A stretch of DNA of 56,666 nucleotides from an uncultured Bacilli bacterium. GTDB lineage: Bacteria; Bacillota_I; Bacilli_A; RF39; UBA660. This document shows positions 9,201-16,543 of the stretch, one piece after another. A program made the position numbers and the translations under genes. Position 1 is the first letter of the stretch; the number at the start of each line of letters is the position of its first letter. The notes beneath the pieces were generated by a model. The model saw only the letters and a program-made list of their open reading frames with translations, was not told the origin of the DNA and ran no database searches. The DNA lies in assembly GCA_947629445.1 (NCBI GenBank), contig CANRDU010000007.1, positions 1 through 56,666 of the forward strand, read 5' to 3'.

Positions 9201-12200
9201 GGAGATAAAGATAAATTATTTACTTTTACCTTAACAATTGAAGATTCTGATTTAACGGGTCAACATGGGGATATGTATTTTGAAAATGGAGTTGCCACTT
9301 TCACATTGAAACATAACGAAGTGAAAAAAGCTGTTGGAATTCCAGATGGTGCGAAGTATACGGTGGTAGAAAGTGATAACGATGGATATCACGCATACAC
9401 TAAGAATGCTGAAGGAGAATTATTAGAAGGAAAGAATGCAACGGTAACTTTTATTAACTATGTCACTAAGGATTTAAAGATTGAGAATCAAGTTACCAAT
9501 GGTACAGATGAAAATAAAAGTTATTCTTTCACTTTAGATCTTGAAAGACCAAATACAGATATTGATGATGGAGAGTATTCTTATAAAATTTATGGGAAAG
9601 ATAATCAAATTGTATCTAGTGGTACTATTTCAGATCAGGGAACTTTTGAATTAAAAGATGGGGAATATATTATCATTGAAGATGTTCCTGATAATGTAAC
9701 TTATACCGTAACCGAAACAACTGAGGATTATAGTAGTACCAGTCATTCGAGTGGAAAACAGTCTGATGAACTATCTGGTACTGGTGAAGATGGTAAAGTA
9801 GTAACTGGATCTTTAGAAACTACCGATTATGTGAAGTTTACTAATTCTTATGCAGAACTTACTGTTAGTAAGAGTGTAGTAGGTATTTCTGGTGATAAAA
9901 GTAAGAACTTTACTTTTGGAGTTTCTTTGGATGATAAAACGGTAACAGGTACCTTTGGAGATTTGAAGTTTGAAAATGGAGTTGCTACTTTCACATTGAA
10001 AGATGGTGACAGTAAAACAGCTAAGGGTTTACCAGAAACTGGATATACAGTAGTAGAAAGTACGTATGATTCCTATATTACGCAAAAAGAAAACGATAAA
10101 GGAACTTTAAAATCTGGAGAAACTACTGTTTCTAAATTTACAAATTATGCAACAAAAGGATTAAAGGTCGAAAAGGAAATAGTGGGTATTACACCTACTA
10201 CTGATGAAACTTTCCATTTTGTATTAACGGTAACTTACGCTGATGATTATGGTCGCACTTTAGAGTATGCTTATCAAAAATATGCTGCTGATGGTAAAAA
10301 AGTAGGGGATGTAGAAAAGATTTCCTCTGGAGGTGAATTTACATTAAAAGCAGGAGAGTATGTTCTTATTGAAGGAATACCAGATGAAGCGACTTATCGT
10401 GTAGAAGAAAAACCATATCATGTTGGTCAAGTTACTTATCAAGAGGGAACAATTCAAAGCGGACTTTCCGAAACGAAGAAAGTTGGTACGGTAGTATCCA
10501 ATACGGTTTATGAGAAAGATTATGTTAAATTTATAAATGCGTATGCAAGCATTCAAGTTTCTAAAAGTGTCATTGGAGAATTAGGTAGCCATACGAAAGC
10601 ATTTACTTTTAAAATTACCTTGAGTGATCAATTAGTAGATGGAACTTATGGTGACGTAGAATTCGAAGATGGTGTTGGAACCTTTACATTGACAGATGGC
10701 GAAACAAAGAATATTTTAGGACTACCAGGTGATGTGGATTATATGGTAGAAGAACAAGATAATACGGGATATAAAGTAATAAAATCAGGAGATAAAGGTG
10801 TAACAGTATTAGGTGAAACCAAAGTTGCTCATTTTACAAATTTTGTTACAAAAGATTTAATTATTGAAAAAGAAGTAATGGGAACAGATTCTATTCCTTC
10901 TCATGAATATTCATTTGAAATTGAATTTACACATTTGAATGATCCTGCTTATCCTCATAGTTATCATTATAAAAAATATCATAATGATGGTAATCACACG
11001 GTAATAGGAGATGGAACTTTAAATGAGAAATCAACCTTTACCTTAAAAGCCGGAGAGTATATTATTATTGAGGATCTTCCAGATGAAGTAACTTATCGAA
11101 TTAAAGAAACTTCAAAAGCTAGTAAGACATTATATTATGTTAATAATCTGGCTAAAGAAGTAGTAGGTAAGGAAGTAACTGGACAGATTATTGAAAATAA
11201 TTATGTACGTTTTACCAATTTATATGCAGGTGTTTCTGTTCATAAGAGTGTCATTGGAAAAGCAAATTCTGATAATAGGAATTTCAACTTTACCATTACC
11301 TTAAGTGATAAAACGGTAACAGGTACTTATGGAGATTTTGAATTTAAAGATGGAGTTGCTAACTTTACATTGAAAAATGGGGAAACAAAATCAGCTCTTG
11401 GATTACCAGATGGTGTAGAGTATACCGTAACAGAGGAATCTATCGATCATTATGTTTCTCATAGTACCAATAATGTTGGAAAAACAGTAGCTGGAGAAAC
11501 CAAAAATGTTGAATTTACGAATTATCGTTTGAAAGATTTAAAAATTCAGAAGATAGTATTAGGAATTGCTCCAAAAGAAGAGATGGAATATTCTTTTGAA
11601 ATTGAACTTTCTAATTTAGACTATGAATTATATCCACAAGAGTTTTATTACAGAAAATATACGAAAGAAGGAAATTTCATTGAAAGAGAGTTAATCACAT
11701 TAGAAGGAATCTTTACATTAAAAGATGGGGAATATATTGTGATTGAAAATCTTCCAGATGATGCTACTTTCGTAGTATCTGAAAAGCAATTAGATTTTGG
11801 TAATGGAAAAGTATCTTACAAGTTAGGGGATACAGAAACGTTGGGAGATAAAGTAGCTGGAGAAGTTGCTCTTAGTGATACTGTAATCTTCTATAATCGT
11901 TATGCAAGTATTACGGTTGGTACAGTTGTGGAAGGAACGGGCGCTGATAAAGATAAAGAGTTTACTTTCACAGTCACAGTAGATGATCCAACGTTAAATG
12001 GTCAATATGGGGATATGTATTTTGAAAATGGTGTTGCTCATTTTAAAATGAAACACGGTGAGACAAAGACAGCAGTAGGCATTCCTGATGGGTTAGGATA
12101 CACTATAACTGAGAGTGATAATAACGGTTATGTGGTATCTAAACAAAATGATGTATCCGTATCAGAATCAGGAAAGGATAAAAAGACTGTATTTATTAAT

Positions 12201-12338
12201 AAACGTGAAAATGTCCCTTCACCAGATACACCAGAAACGGGAGATAATTCTCATCCAATTGCTTGGACAGTTATGTGGCTATTATCAATCATTACTATCT
12301 TATATTCTTTGAAAGGTAGAAAACTATCTAAAAACTAG
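6282..12338 (+). CDS. Giant cell-surface adhesin: fibro-slime domain plus 12 isopeptide-type repeat domains, sortase-type anchor
   Basis: This is a 2018-residue secreted protein. A signal peptide occupies residues 1-30 (LAVTGLSVVLLATTLL). A fibro-slime/PA14-like domain spans about 420-590, with GDDDLWLFL, a C-terminal YKLTFFYTERG strand and IADIGGVHS. From about 593 to 1980 come twelve prealbumin-fold domains (DUF7601/Cna-B-like) in six A/B pairs of about 230 residues. Each has a Y-x-[VI]-x-E strand and ends with an F-x-N strand; ten of twelve keep the Lys of the first strand, giving the Lys-Glu-Asn set of self-forming isopeptide bonds. A non-standard sorting signal, TPETGD, is followed by a membrane helix and the tail KGRKLSKN. 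ATG at 6282 follows AAGAGGTGG. The likely role is adhesion to host mucus or other bacteria (inferred). Confidence 0.9.
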   Translation: MLKKIPRLGKILAVTGLSVVLLATTLLLQNNTLDSMKGTAKDVAATRSIANPNFTIQHYFYFDEINIYKNSGGNEYVKVLNTDNGGKNENGKIPNNGETEDASYIKLIKNGDRYVPETTQKLTKLFLDEETDFKHNPTITYMDRLWNASGDYNPNYTLKEVWILKPGKEKDSVKKEDFIVYPVPSLENGRHNPDAINFTNNPDNPHITKVEGDKVPEASEYTILIKEDDVIRLVFNTMTTTDYHKTEVDFYDYDLSDGKIYTTANKNNPVATSKQNEHTTFYMYTHESGINSSGNYKGSGTKYAFGNSNAGTGLGDLTWSNNSKNNTLNKANQKVNTSMLTYDLVTGYNEDGSLKWNTGISAPKIFGPDQATGKTTFNNNEFSLLFKRRGGTFTLSGLKYQDQTKIDNLDSFTLRTFNGGTKYIYSNDFWPMDYAPTYGADGHDAVFGDKNDGAYYLNSAGTASGSVMPQSDDEENHNAYFGMSYTTEFTLDPGYTSPLDFFFFGDDDLWLFLTDPDGKQTLIADIGGVHSSIGTYVNLWDYIEPIPYLNEDGTENQKSGTYKLTFFYTERGAAGSTCYMRFTVPLDSAVTESPTIRQLKIEKATEGIEETPDQEYEFEVKFSNIIRDVYDIYDYAIFNADGTQKTENLTIASGGSVKLRNGEYAIIDGISDGVKYKVTEVDPKATKITYQEGTSNPTGTVGSLGAATVGKEATGAMKEKNYVKFTNSYAALSIEKEVIGKLGDKENKYFTFTINLGDNTFTGTRSGVEFKNGVGTIQLKSGEKKVISGLPETTYTVTESNQEGYASYTSSNTGTLAIGETQNVKFTNYQTKDLTISKEVNGDPLSTSEEYSFTINLSEIDNDIYSKSYQYQKYDSANQTVGSSTPISDGGTFALKAGEHIVISNLPDETKYTITETSKEASKVTNYKGSNATFEGVEEVESETVTGDVATDNYVKFVNYFDDLVIKKIVLGSGDKDKLFTFTLTIEDSDLTGQHGDMYFENGVATFTLKHNEVKKAVGIPDGAKYTVVESDNDGYHAYTKNAEGELLEGKNATVTFINYVTKDLKIENQVTNGTDENKSYSFTLDLERPNTDIDDGEYSYKIYGKDNQIVSSGTISDQGTFELKDGEYIIIEDVPDNVTYTVTETTEDYSSTSHSSGKQSDELSGTGEDGKVVTGSLETTDYVKFTNSYAELTVSKSVVGISGDKSKNFTFGVSLDDKTVTGTFGDLKFENGVATFTLKDGDSKTAKGLPETGYTVVESTYDSYITQKENDKGTLKSGETTVSKFTNYATKGLKVEKEIVGITPTTDETFHFVLTVTYADDYGRTLEYAYQKYAADGKKVGDVEKISSGGEFTLKAGEYVLIEGIPDEATYRVEEKPYHVGQVTYQEGTIQSGLSETKKVGTVVSNTVYEKDYVKFINAYASIQVSKSVIGELGSHTKAFTFKITLSDQLVDGTYGDVEFEDGVGTFTLTDGETKNILGLPGDVDYMVEEQDNTGYKVIKSGDKGVTVLGETKVAHFTNFVTKDLIIEKEVMGTDSIPSHEYSFEIEFTHLNDPAYPHSYHYKKYHNDGNHTVIGDGTLNEKSTFTLKAGEYIIIEDLPDEVTYRIKETSKASKTLYYVNNLAKEVVGKEVTGQIIENNYVRFTNLYAGVSVHKSVIGKANSDNRNFNFTITLSDKTVTGTYGDFEFKDGVANFTLKNGETKSALGLPDGVEYTVTEESIDHYVSHSTNNVGKTVAGETKNVEFTNYRLKDLKIQKIVLGIAPKEEMEYSFEIELSNLDYELYPQEFYYRKYTKEGNFIERELITLEGIFTLKDGEYIVIENLPDDATFVVSEKQLDFGNGKVSYKLGDTETLGDKVAGEVALSDTVIFYNRYASITVGTVVEGTGADKDKEFTFTVTVDDPTLNGQYGDMYFENGVAHFKMKHGETKTAVGIPDGLGYTITESDNNGYVVSKQNDVSVSESGKDKKTVFINKRENVPSPDTPETGDNSHPIAWTVMWLLSIITILYSLKGRKLSKN
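8059..12215 (+). repeat. Six tandem about 690-bp A/B domain pairs within the adhesin
   Basis: Twelve diverged domains alternate between a longer A type (about 125-130 residues) and a shorter B type (about 100 residues). Successive A domains from the second pair begin near 8776, 9469, 10156, 10849 and 11536, a regular 687-693 bp period. Regular pairing suggests duplication of an A-B unit rather than of single domains. Confidence 0.85.
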
Positions 12339-12361
12339 TTCGAAAATGAACTAGTTTTTTT
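12331..12361 (+). terminator. Terminator of the adhesin gene
   Basis: Perfect 11-bp stem AAAACTAGTTC/GAACTAGTTTT with a 6-nt loop and T-tract. The stop codon lies inside the left arm, and the T-tract runs directly into the mutY promoter. Confidence 0.92.
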
Positions 12362-12369
12362 GATATAAT
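12361..12369 (+). promoter_or_regulatory. Extended -10 promoter of mutY
   Basis: TGATATAAT, an extended -10 with no clear -35, abuts the preceding terminator's T-run. The predicted start is near 12376, only about 11 nt before the start codon. Confidence 0.6.
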
Positions 12370-12386
12370 AAGATTAGGCGGTTAAT

Positions 12387-13421
12387 ATGGAAAGAATAGT
12401 AGAACCATTGTTAGAGTGGTATAGAAGAAATAAAAGAGATCTTCCCTGGCGAAAAGATCAAAATCCATATCATGTATGGATTTCAGAAATTATGCTTCAG
12501 CAAACGAGAATAGAGGCAGTAAAAGAATACTATAAACGGTTTATAAAGCGTATTCCCAATATTCGAGCATTGAGTCAGATAGATGAAGATGAGTTATTGA
12601 AATTATGGGAGGGATTAGGATATTATAGTAGAGCTAGAAATTTAAAAAAAGCAGCTATGACTATTGAACAAGAATATGGAGGTATTTTTCCGGAAGAATA
12701 TGACGATATTAAAAAATTATCAGGGATTGGGGAATATACGGCAGGAGCAATTAGTTCTATTTGTTTTGATAAAAAAGAAGTGGCAATCGATGGGAATGTC
12801 ATGAGGGTGTATGCGCGAGTAGAAAATGAAGATATCGATGTATCCGATTTGAAGATTAAGAAGAAAATAGGAGAGAAGATTAAAAAGATACTTCCTAGTA
12901 AACCAGGAGATTTTAATGAAGGAATAATGGAATTAGGAGAAACGATATGTCTTCCGAATGCTATTCCAAAGTGTGAAATATGTCCTTTAAAGGAATTATG
13001 CAAAGCGCACCAAAATCATTGTGAGATAGAATTGCCTCGTAAAGTAAAAAAGAAAGAGAAACCAGAAGAGTTTTATACAGTGTTCCTTCTTTTACATGAT
13101 GATGAAATTGCCATTCATAAGCGCTCTACAGGCCTTTTAAAGAACATGTGGGAGTTTCCTAATCTTGAAGGGGTATTGACTCAAAATGAGGCATTAAAAT
13201 GGATAGGAGAGGATAATATTATTTCTTCTATACAAGAAGGAATAGAAAATACCCATATTTTCACACATAAAAAATGGAAAATGAAAAGTTATGTAGTTCG
13301 TTTAAAAAAGAAGAAGACAGAATATACTTGGGTTTCCTTTGCAGAATTAACCAAAGATTATGCTTTACCAACAGCATTTATGCCTTTCTTAAAATATGTT
13401 ATTCGACAAAAAAGTGAGTAA
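12387..13421 (+). CDS. mutY: A/G-specific adenine glycosylase MutY
   Basis: This 344-residue DNA repair enzyme removes adenine paired with 8-oxoguanine. Landmarks in order are LPWR near residue 19, the catalytic-Glu motif SEIMLQQTR at 33-41, the helix-hairpin-helix LSGIGEYTAGA near 111-121, and the DGNVMRVYAR loop with the catalytic Asp. The Fe-S cysteines near 192-209 are spaced C-x7-C-x2-C-x5-C, one residue longer in the first gap than in E. coli. A Nudix-like C-terminal domain (FLLLHDDEIAIHKRS...MWEFPNLEG) recognises oxoG. The length fits the family. It is a single-gene unit between its own promoter and terminator. Confidence 0.96.
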   Translation: MERIVEPLLEWYRRNKRDLPWRKDQNPYHVWISEIMLQQTRIEAVKEYYKRFIKRIPNIRALSQIDEDELLKLWEGLGYYSRARNLKKAAMTIEQEYGGIFPEEYDDIKKLSGIGEYTAGAISSICFDKKEVAIDGNVMRVYARVENEDIDVSDLKIKKKIGEKIKKILPSKPGDFNEGIMELGETICLPNAIPKCEICPLKELCKAHQNHCEIELPRKVKKKEKPEEFYTVFLLLHDDEIAIHKRSTGLLKNMWEFPNLEGVLTQNEALKWIGEDNIISSIQEGIENTHIFTHKKWKMKSYVVRLKKKKTEYTWVSFAELTKDYALPTAFMPFLKYVIRQKSE

Positions 13422-13442
13422 ATATTTATTTACTCACTTTTT
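13409..13442 (+). terminator. Terminator overlapping the mutY stop codon
   Basis: Perfect 16-bp stem (13409-13424 with 13427-13442) closing on a 2-nt loop, flanked by A-run and T-run. It is palindromic and so could work in both directions. It forms the outer part of the inverted repeat described next. Confidence 0.85.
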
Positions 13443-13470
13443 GCTTTAAATTAAAATCTCAACCGCACCA
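13409..13470 (+). repeat. Left arm of inverted repeat flanking the coiled-coil gene
   Basis: Positions 13409-13436 (28 bp) are identical to the reverse complement of 15410-15437, and the 12 bp at 13459-13470 (TCAACCGCACCA) are identical to the reverse complement of 15378-15389. The intervening 20-22 bp are diverged. In addition, 18 bp at 13481-13498 (TTGAAATATTAAAAAAAG) recur in direct orientation at 15386-15403. Confidence 0.8.
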
Positions 13471-13489
13471 GTAGGTTTGATTGAAATAT

Positions 13490-13515
13490 TAAAAAAAGGA
13501 TGATTCTCATCATCC
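13490..13515 (-). terminator. Terminator of the coiled-coil protein gene
   Basis: On the minus strand, a GGATGAT/ATCATCC stem (13498-13504, 13509-13515) is followed by seven or more T. Confidence 0.85.
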
Positions 13516-13545
13516 TCTATAATTAGATTTGTTTATCAAACTTAA

Positions 13546-15144
13546 TTATGGGTTACAAACCCAATAATAATAATCTCCATATTTTTCACTTGAAGTCCAT
13601 TCTTTTTTACAGCCATAATGAGCTTTATATTCTTCTTCTAATTCGGTAACAGAATTCTCATTTAAGCCAACATCTGCTAATGTTGGAACGGATGTGTTAT
13701 TAGCTTTCGTTAATACTACTTCAAATTTTAAATATTTTCCAGAGGTAAATTTTCCGTTTTCTCCTGTCATTATTTGGAACCCTTTTAGACTGTTATTATT
13801 TACATTGGAAATATAAGTTACATAACCGTTAGATATGCCAACAATTACTTCAACTGATTCAACATTATCATTATTGATAGCAGTAACTTCATTAACATTA
13901 TAATATTTTTTTAACCATTCTATTACATCTTCTTCAGATATTGTTACTTTATAGTATGAAACATTTTGCAATAATTCATTAGCACTCTTTGTTACTAAAG
14001 TAGAAGCGTTTCTATATAAATCTGCACCGGTTATTCCCTTTTTTAATAATTCTAATTCTGGAACACCAACAGTTCTCTTACCACTAAATTGCATTTCCCA
14101 AATTTTCGCGTCTCCTTTAATACTATCTGCACTTGGGATAGCCCAAAGAGATGCTTCCATTGGTTTAAATAATGATTTTTGGCTAGACGTACCATTTGAT
14201 TTGCTAGTGTATGAGTATAACACACCAGATCTACCATTAGAAGCAGCAGATCCACTATAATAAGTAATTAATTCATTACCATTAGTCTTATTATATTTTT
14301 TAGCCCACTTATTAGTAATGTCATAAACGGTTAAAGAGTTAGCATCCTGAGTCTTTTTAGCAGCTTGAATTATCGTATCAACAGTGCTGTTATTCTTTTC
14401 TTCAGATACTTTATTTTCTTGTGTATCAGTCGTTTTGGAGTTAGATTCTTCTTTTACATTTGCAGATTGTTTTTCTGCTTCCATTTCTGCTTGTTTTTTA
14501 GCTTCTTCTGCAGCTTTTTTATTCGCTTCTGCTTTCGCAGCAGCTTCTTTGGCAGCTTGTTCTGCTTTTAATCTTTCAGCTTCTGCTTCTTTTGCTGCTT
14601 GTTCCGCTTCTGCTCTTGCTTTTTCTTCTTGAGCTCTCTTTGCTTCCTCTTCCGCAGCTTTTTTCTCCTCAGCAGCTTTCGTTGCAGCTTCAGTAGCTTC
14701 TTCTACTTTAGCTTGAGCTTCTTCTTTTGCTTTTGTTGCTTGGTCAACTTTAGTTTGAGCAGTCTTCTTAGCTTCGTCAGTATCTGCGGTTTCCAATTCA
14801 GCTTTTGCTTCTTCTAATTGCTTTTCCGCTTCTTGATTCTCTTTTTCAGCTACCGTAACTTTATTGTTTGCTTCTTTTACTTTTTCGTCAGCGGCTGCAA
14901 CTTCTTGTTCCGCTTTCTCTACTTCTTTGTTAGCAATTTCCACTTTTTCTTCTGCCTGTTCTACTTCTTTTTCCGCTTCTTCAACAGTCTTTTCTGCATA
15001 GCTTAACATTTCTTTATTAAATGCTTTATTAGTATCAGAGTTAGTTTGCTTGTAAGGATTTGTAACAACGATAAAGGCTCCTACGGCCACTAATCCAAAT
15101 GTTAAACCTAAACCGGTCATCGTTTTCTTAGATAATTTTTTCAT
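13546..15144 (-). CDS. Secreted, membrane-anchored coiled-coil protein of unknown function
   Basis: This 532-residue protein has a basic N-terminus and a membrane segment near residues 10-28 (GLGLTFGLVAVGAFIVV), so it is probably tethered outside. Residues about 48-228 are one long Ala/Glu/Lys coiled coil: a V-E-x-A-E-x-x-V heptad first half and a TolA-like Ala-rich second half. A Ser/Asn/Thr linker leads to a globular C-terminal domain (about 265-532) that I do not recognise, ending in two Cys and a YYYW cluster. The ATG has AAAGGAG about 9 nt upstream. It has its own promoter and terminator and is bracketed by the inverted repeats, so it may be a cassette. It could be a wall-spanning stalk; this is inference. 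Confidence 0.8.
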   Translation of the reverse strand: MKKLSKKTMTGLGLTFGLVAVGAFIVVTNPYKQTNSDTNKAFNKEMLSYAEKTVEEAEKEVEQAEEKVEIANKEVEKAEQEVAAADEKVKEANNKVTVAEKENQEAEKQLEEAKAELETADTDEAKKTAQTKVDQATKAKEEAQAKVEEATEAATKAAEEKKAAEEEAKRAQEEKARAEAEQAAKEAEAERLKAEQAAKEAAAKAEANKKAAEEAKKQAEMEAEKQSANVKEESNSKTTDTQENKVSEEKNNSTVDTIIQAAKKTQDANSLTVYDITNKWAKKYNKTNGNELITYYSGSAASNGRSGVLYSYTSKSNGTSSQKSLFKPMEASLWAIPSADSIKGDAKIWEMQFSGKRTVGVPELELLKKGITGADLYRNASTLVTKSANELLQNVSYYKVTISEEDVIEWLKKYYNVNEVTAINNDNVESVEVIVGISNGYVTYISNVNNNSLKGFQIMTGENGKFTSGKYLKFEVVLTKANNTSVPTLADVGLNENSVTELEEEYKAHYGCKKEWTSSEKYGDYYYWVCNP

Positions 15145-15212
15145 AATATCGATCTCCTTTCTTAAAACTATTTAGTTTTTAGAGAATCTTCCTTCCCCCC
15201 TTTCTTGCCGAT

Positions 15213-15241
15213 AGTATAACATCCAATCTCTTAAAAGTCAA
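15213..15241 (-). promoter_or_regulatory. Promoter of the coiled-coil protein gene
   Basis: On the minus strand: TTGACT, 17 bp, TATACT. The leader of about 60 nt contains a purine-rich tract and a 7-bp hairpin (15164-15179, AAAACTA/TAGTTTT) shortly before the ribosome site. From 15242 to 15377 I see no gene. Confidence 0.8.
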
Positions 15242-15377
15242 GGAAAGTATAGGGAAACTAAGAACTCTATTGTAGTTTTACTATGGATGCAATATTTATA
15301 TGATACGGGTAAGGTATGCTAAGAAAAATAGTTAACTTGCAATCCTCTTTTAGGGTAGAATTAAATTATAAATAAAG

Positions 15378-15437
15378 TGGTGCGGTTGAAATATTAAAAA
15401 AAGAAAAAATGAGTAAATAAATATTTACTCACTTTTT
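15378..15437 (-). repeat. Right arm of inverted repeat flanking the coiled-coil gene
   Basis: Inverted partner of 13409-13470: a 28-bp and a 12-bp perfect block separated by 20 diverged bases. The outer block contains the stop codon of the TAM41-like gene, just as the left arm contains the mutY stop; both proteins end in Lys-Ser-Glu. Confidence 0.8.
15403..15437 (-). terminator. Terminator of the TAM41-like gene
   Basis: On the minus strand, a near-perfect stem (GTGAGTAAATA with TATTTACTCAT) sits between A-run and T-run and overlaps the stop codon. Confidence 0.8.
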
Positions 15438-16321
15438 GTTTTCTTTTTCATTTTTTCAGCCACATATTTTAGGGACTTAATAGGACCTGCTGTGATAGAA
15501 CCAATTAGTGGTTGGGTAATACTTTCTTGCCTATTCTTTTTTTCTATAACGGATAGTAACTCTTCTTTACTGATTAGAAAGGCATTACGATACTTATCTG
15601 GTAGGAGAAGGTTTAAATCTTCTTCTACTAATGATTGATGAATAGAGATGCTTCCATCTTTCTGTGTTTCGAAATATTTTGTTTGCGTTCCATACATTTT
15701 TATAAATAAGTCAAATTCTGCTTCGACAATATTTTGTACTTTGTGAGGATTTTCTACAAAAAGCATTCGGATATCTCCTCGATAAGAAAGAGAACATATT
15801 TGTGTATAAAGACCTAAAAGAGTATGTTGATTTTCTGGTAGAGTATAAAGTGCTACTAATAATGCTAAGAGACGATTCCGATAAATACATTCCGAAATTT
15901 CTAAATTACAAGAATACGGTTTTACTGGTTTTTGAAATCTGCCAGGTAAGAAAAAACTACTCCATGTATTCATTTGTTCTTTAAAAACATCTGCACTAAT
16001 AACTCCATATTTAAATAGATGATCTTCAAAAGAAATATGGGTTTGATAAGTAATGCCCGTTAAAAAAGGAATCCTTTCAAAATTAATTTTTCCTAGCATA
16101 ATTTTCGCACCTAATGGATAGTCATTTGGATTTTTCTTTTTATTTTCGTTATGCCATTCTCTGGCATTTTTTACAATCAATATTAAATCAATCATCGATT
16201 GCTGTTCTAGAGTATATCCTTTTTGCTTAAAAACTCCAGACCCATATCCAAAGGAGGCAAGCATTGGGACATCGTTATTTCTACTTTTTAAAAATTTCTC
16301 TGTTAGTCTATCTTGTTTCAT
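15425..16321 (-). CDS. TAM41-like CDP-diacylglycerol synthase (phosphatidate cytidylyltransferase)
   Basis: This 298-residue protein matches the Tam41/Mmp37 family, known mainly as the mitochondrial enzyme that makes CDP-diacylglycerol from phosphatidate and CTP for cardiolipin synthesis. Visible family motifs are the nucleotidyltransferase signature ASFGYGSGVF (residues 22-31), MIDLILIV with a candidate metal-binding Asp45, REWH (54-57), KYGVIS (104-109), FLPGRFQKPV (124-133) and SYRGDIRM (179-186). A basic C-terminal tail would suit membrane binding. The start at 16321 has GGAGG 5 nt upstream; a longer reading frame runs into the tRNA gene and is not real. It is unrelated to the usual multi-pass bacterial CdsA. 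Function is inferred from motifs. Confidence 0.85.
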   Translation of the reverse strand: MKQDRLTEKFLKSRNNDVPMLASFGYGSGVFKQKGYTLEQQSMIDLILIVKNAREWHNENKKKNPNDYPLGAKIMLGKINFERIPFLTGITYQTHISFEDHLFKYGVISADVFKEQMNTWSSFFLPGRFQKPVKPYSCNLEISECIYRNRLLALLVALYTLPENQHTLLGLYTQICSLSYRGDIRMLFVENPHKVQNIVEAEFDLFIKMYGTQTKYFETQKDGSISIHQSLVEEDLNLLLPDKYRNAFLISKEELLSVIEKKNRQESITQPLIGSITAGPIKSLKYVAEKMKKKTKSE

Positions 16322-16342
16322 GTAATCCTCCGTGATTAAGAT

Positions 16343-16371
16343 ATTATAGTATGAATAGAGAAAATGTGCAA
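16343..16371 (-). promoter_or_regulatory. Promoter of the TAM41-like gene
   Basis: On the minus strand: TTGCAC, 17 bp, TATAAT. It is divergent from the tRNA-Arg promoter. Confidence 0.75.
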
Positions 16372-16395
16372 GAGATAGCGAAAAAGAAAAGAATG

Positions 16396-16404
16396 TGATA
16401 AAAT
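16396..16404 (+). promoter_or_regulatory. Extended -10 promoter of tRNA-Arg(CCG)
   Basis: TGATAAAAT, 10 nt before the tRNA; no clear -35. Confidence 0.5.
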
Positions 16405-16414
16405 ATAGTTGTCT

Positions 16415-16491
16415 GTTCACGTAGCTCAGTTGGATAGAGTGTTGCCCTCCGAAGGCAAAGGTCGCGAGTTCGACTCTCGCCGTGGACACCA
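16415..16491 (+). tRNA. tRNA-Arg (CCG)
   Basis: 77-nt cloverleaf. Acceptor GTTCACG pairs with CGTGGAC (one G-T pair), the anticodon stem TTGCC/GGCAA has loop CTCCGAA (anticodon CCG), the T-arm has GAGTTCGACTC, and CCA is encoded. Confidence 0.96.
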
Positions 16492-16502
16492 GAAAGTTAT
16501 TT

Positions 16503-16525
16503 AAGAATGATTATCATTCTTTTTT
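16503..16525 (+). terminator. Terminator of tRNA-Arg
   Basis: Perfect 8-bp stem AAGAATGA/TCATTCTT, 3-nt loop, T-run that flows straight into the next promoter. Confidence 0.85.
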
Positions 16526-16533
16526 GATAAAAT
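16525..16533 (+). promoter_or_regulatory. Extended -10 promoter of the HAD nucleotidase gene
   Basis: TGATAAAAT begins at the last T of the tRNA terminator. It ends only 10 nt before the start codon, so the transcript would be nearly leaderless. Confidence 0.5.
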
Positions 16534-16543
16534 AGAGGGATGT

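Noticed and set aside
14365..15006. Several Phe/Ser-rich plus-strand frames opposite the coiled-coil gene
   Set aside because: They are antisense shadows of the Glu/Ala/Lys-rich repeat region and have no ribosome sites.
6176..15345. Similar short motif (GATACGGAAGGTA near 6177 and GATACGGGTAAGGTA near 15302) considered as a shared leader RNA
   Set aside because: The second copy lies on the plus strand with no plus-strand gene after it, and the surrounding bases do not align or fold alike.
16322..16489. N-terminal extension of the TAM41-like frame
   Set aside because: It runs through the gene's own promoter and into tRNA-Arg on the opposite strand; a good GGAGG site marks the ATG at 16321.
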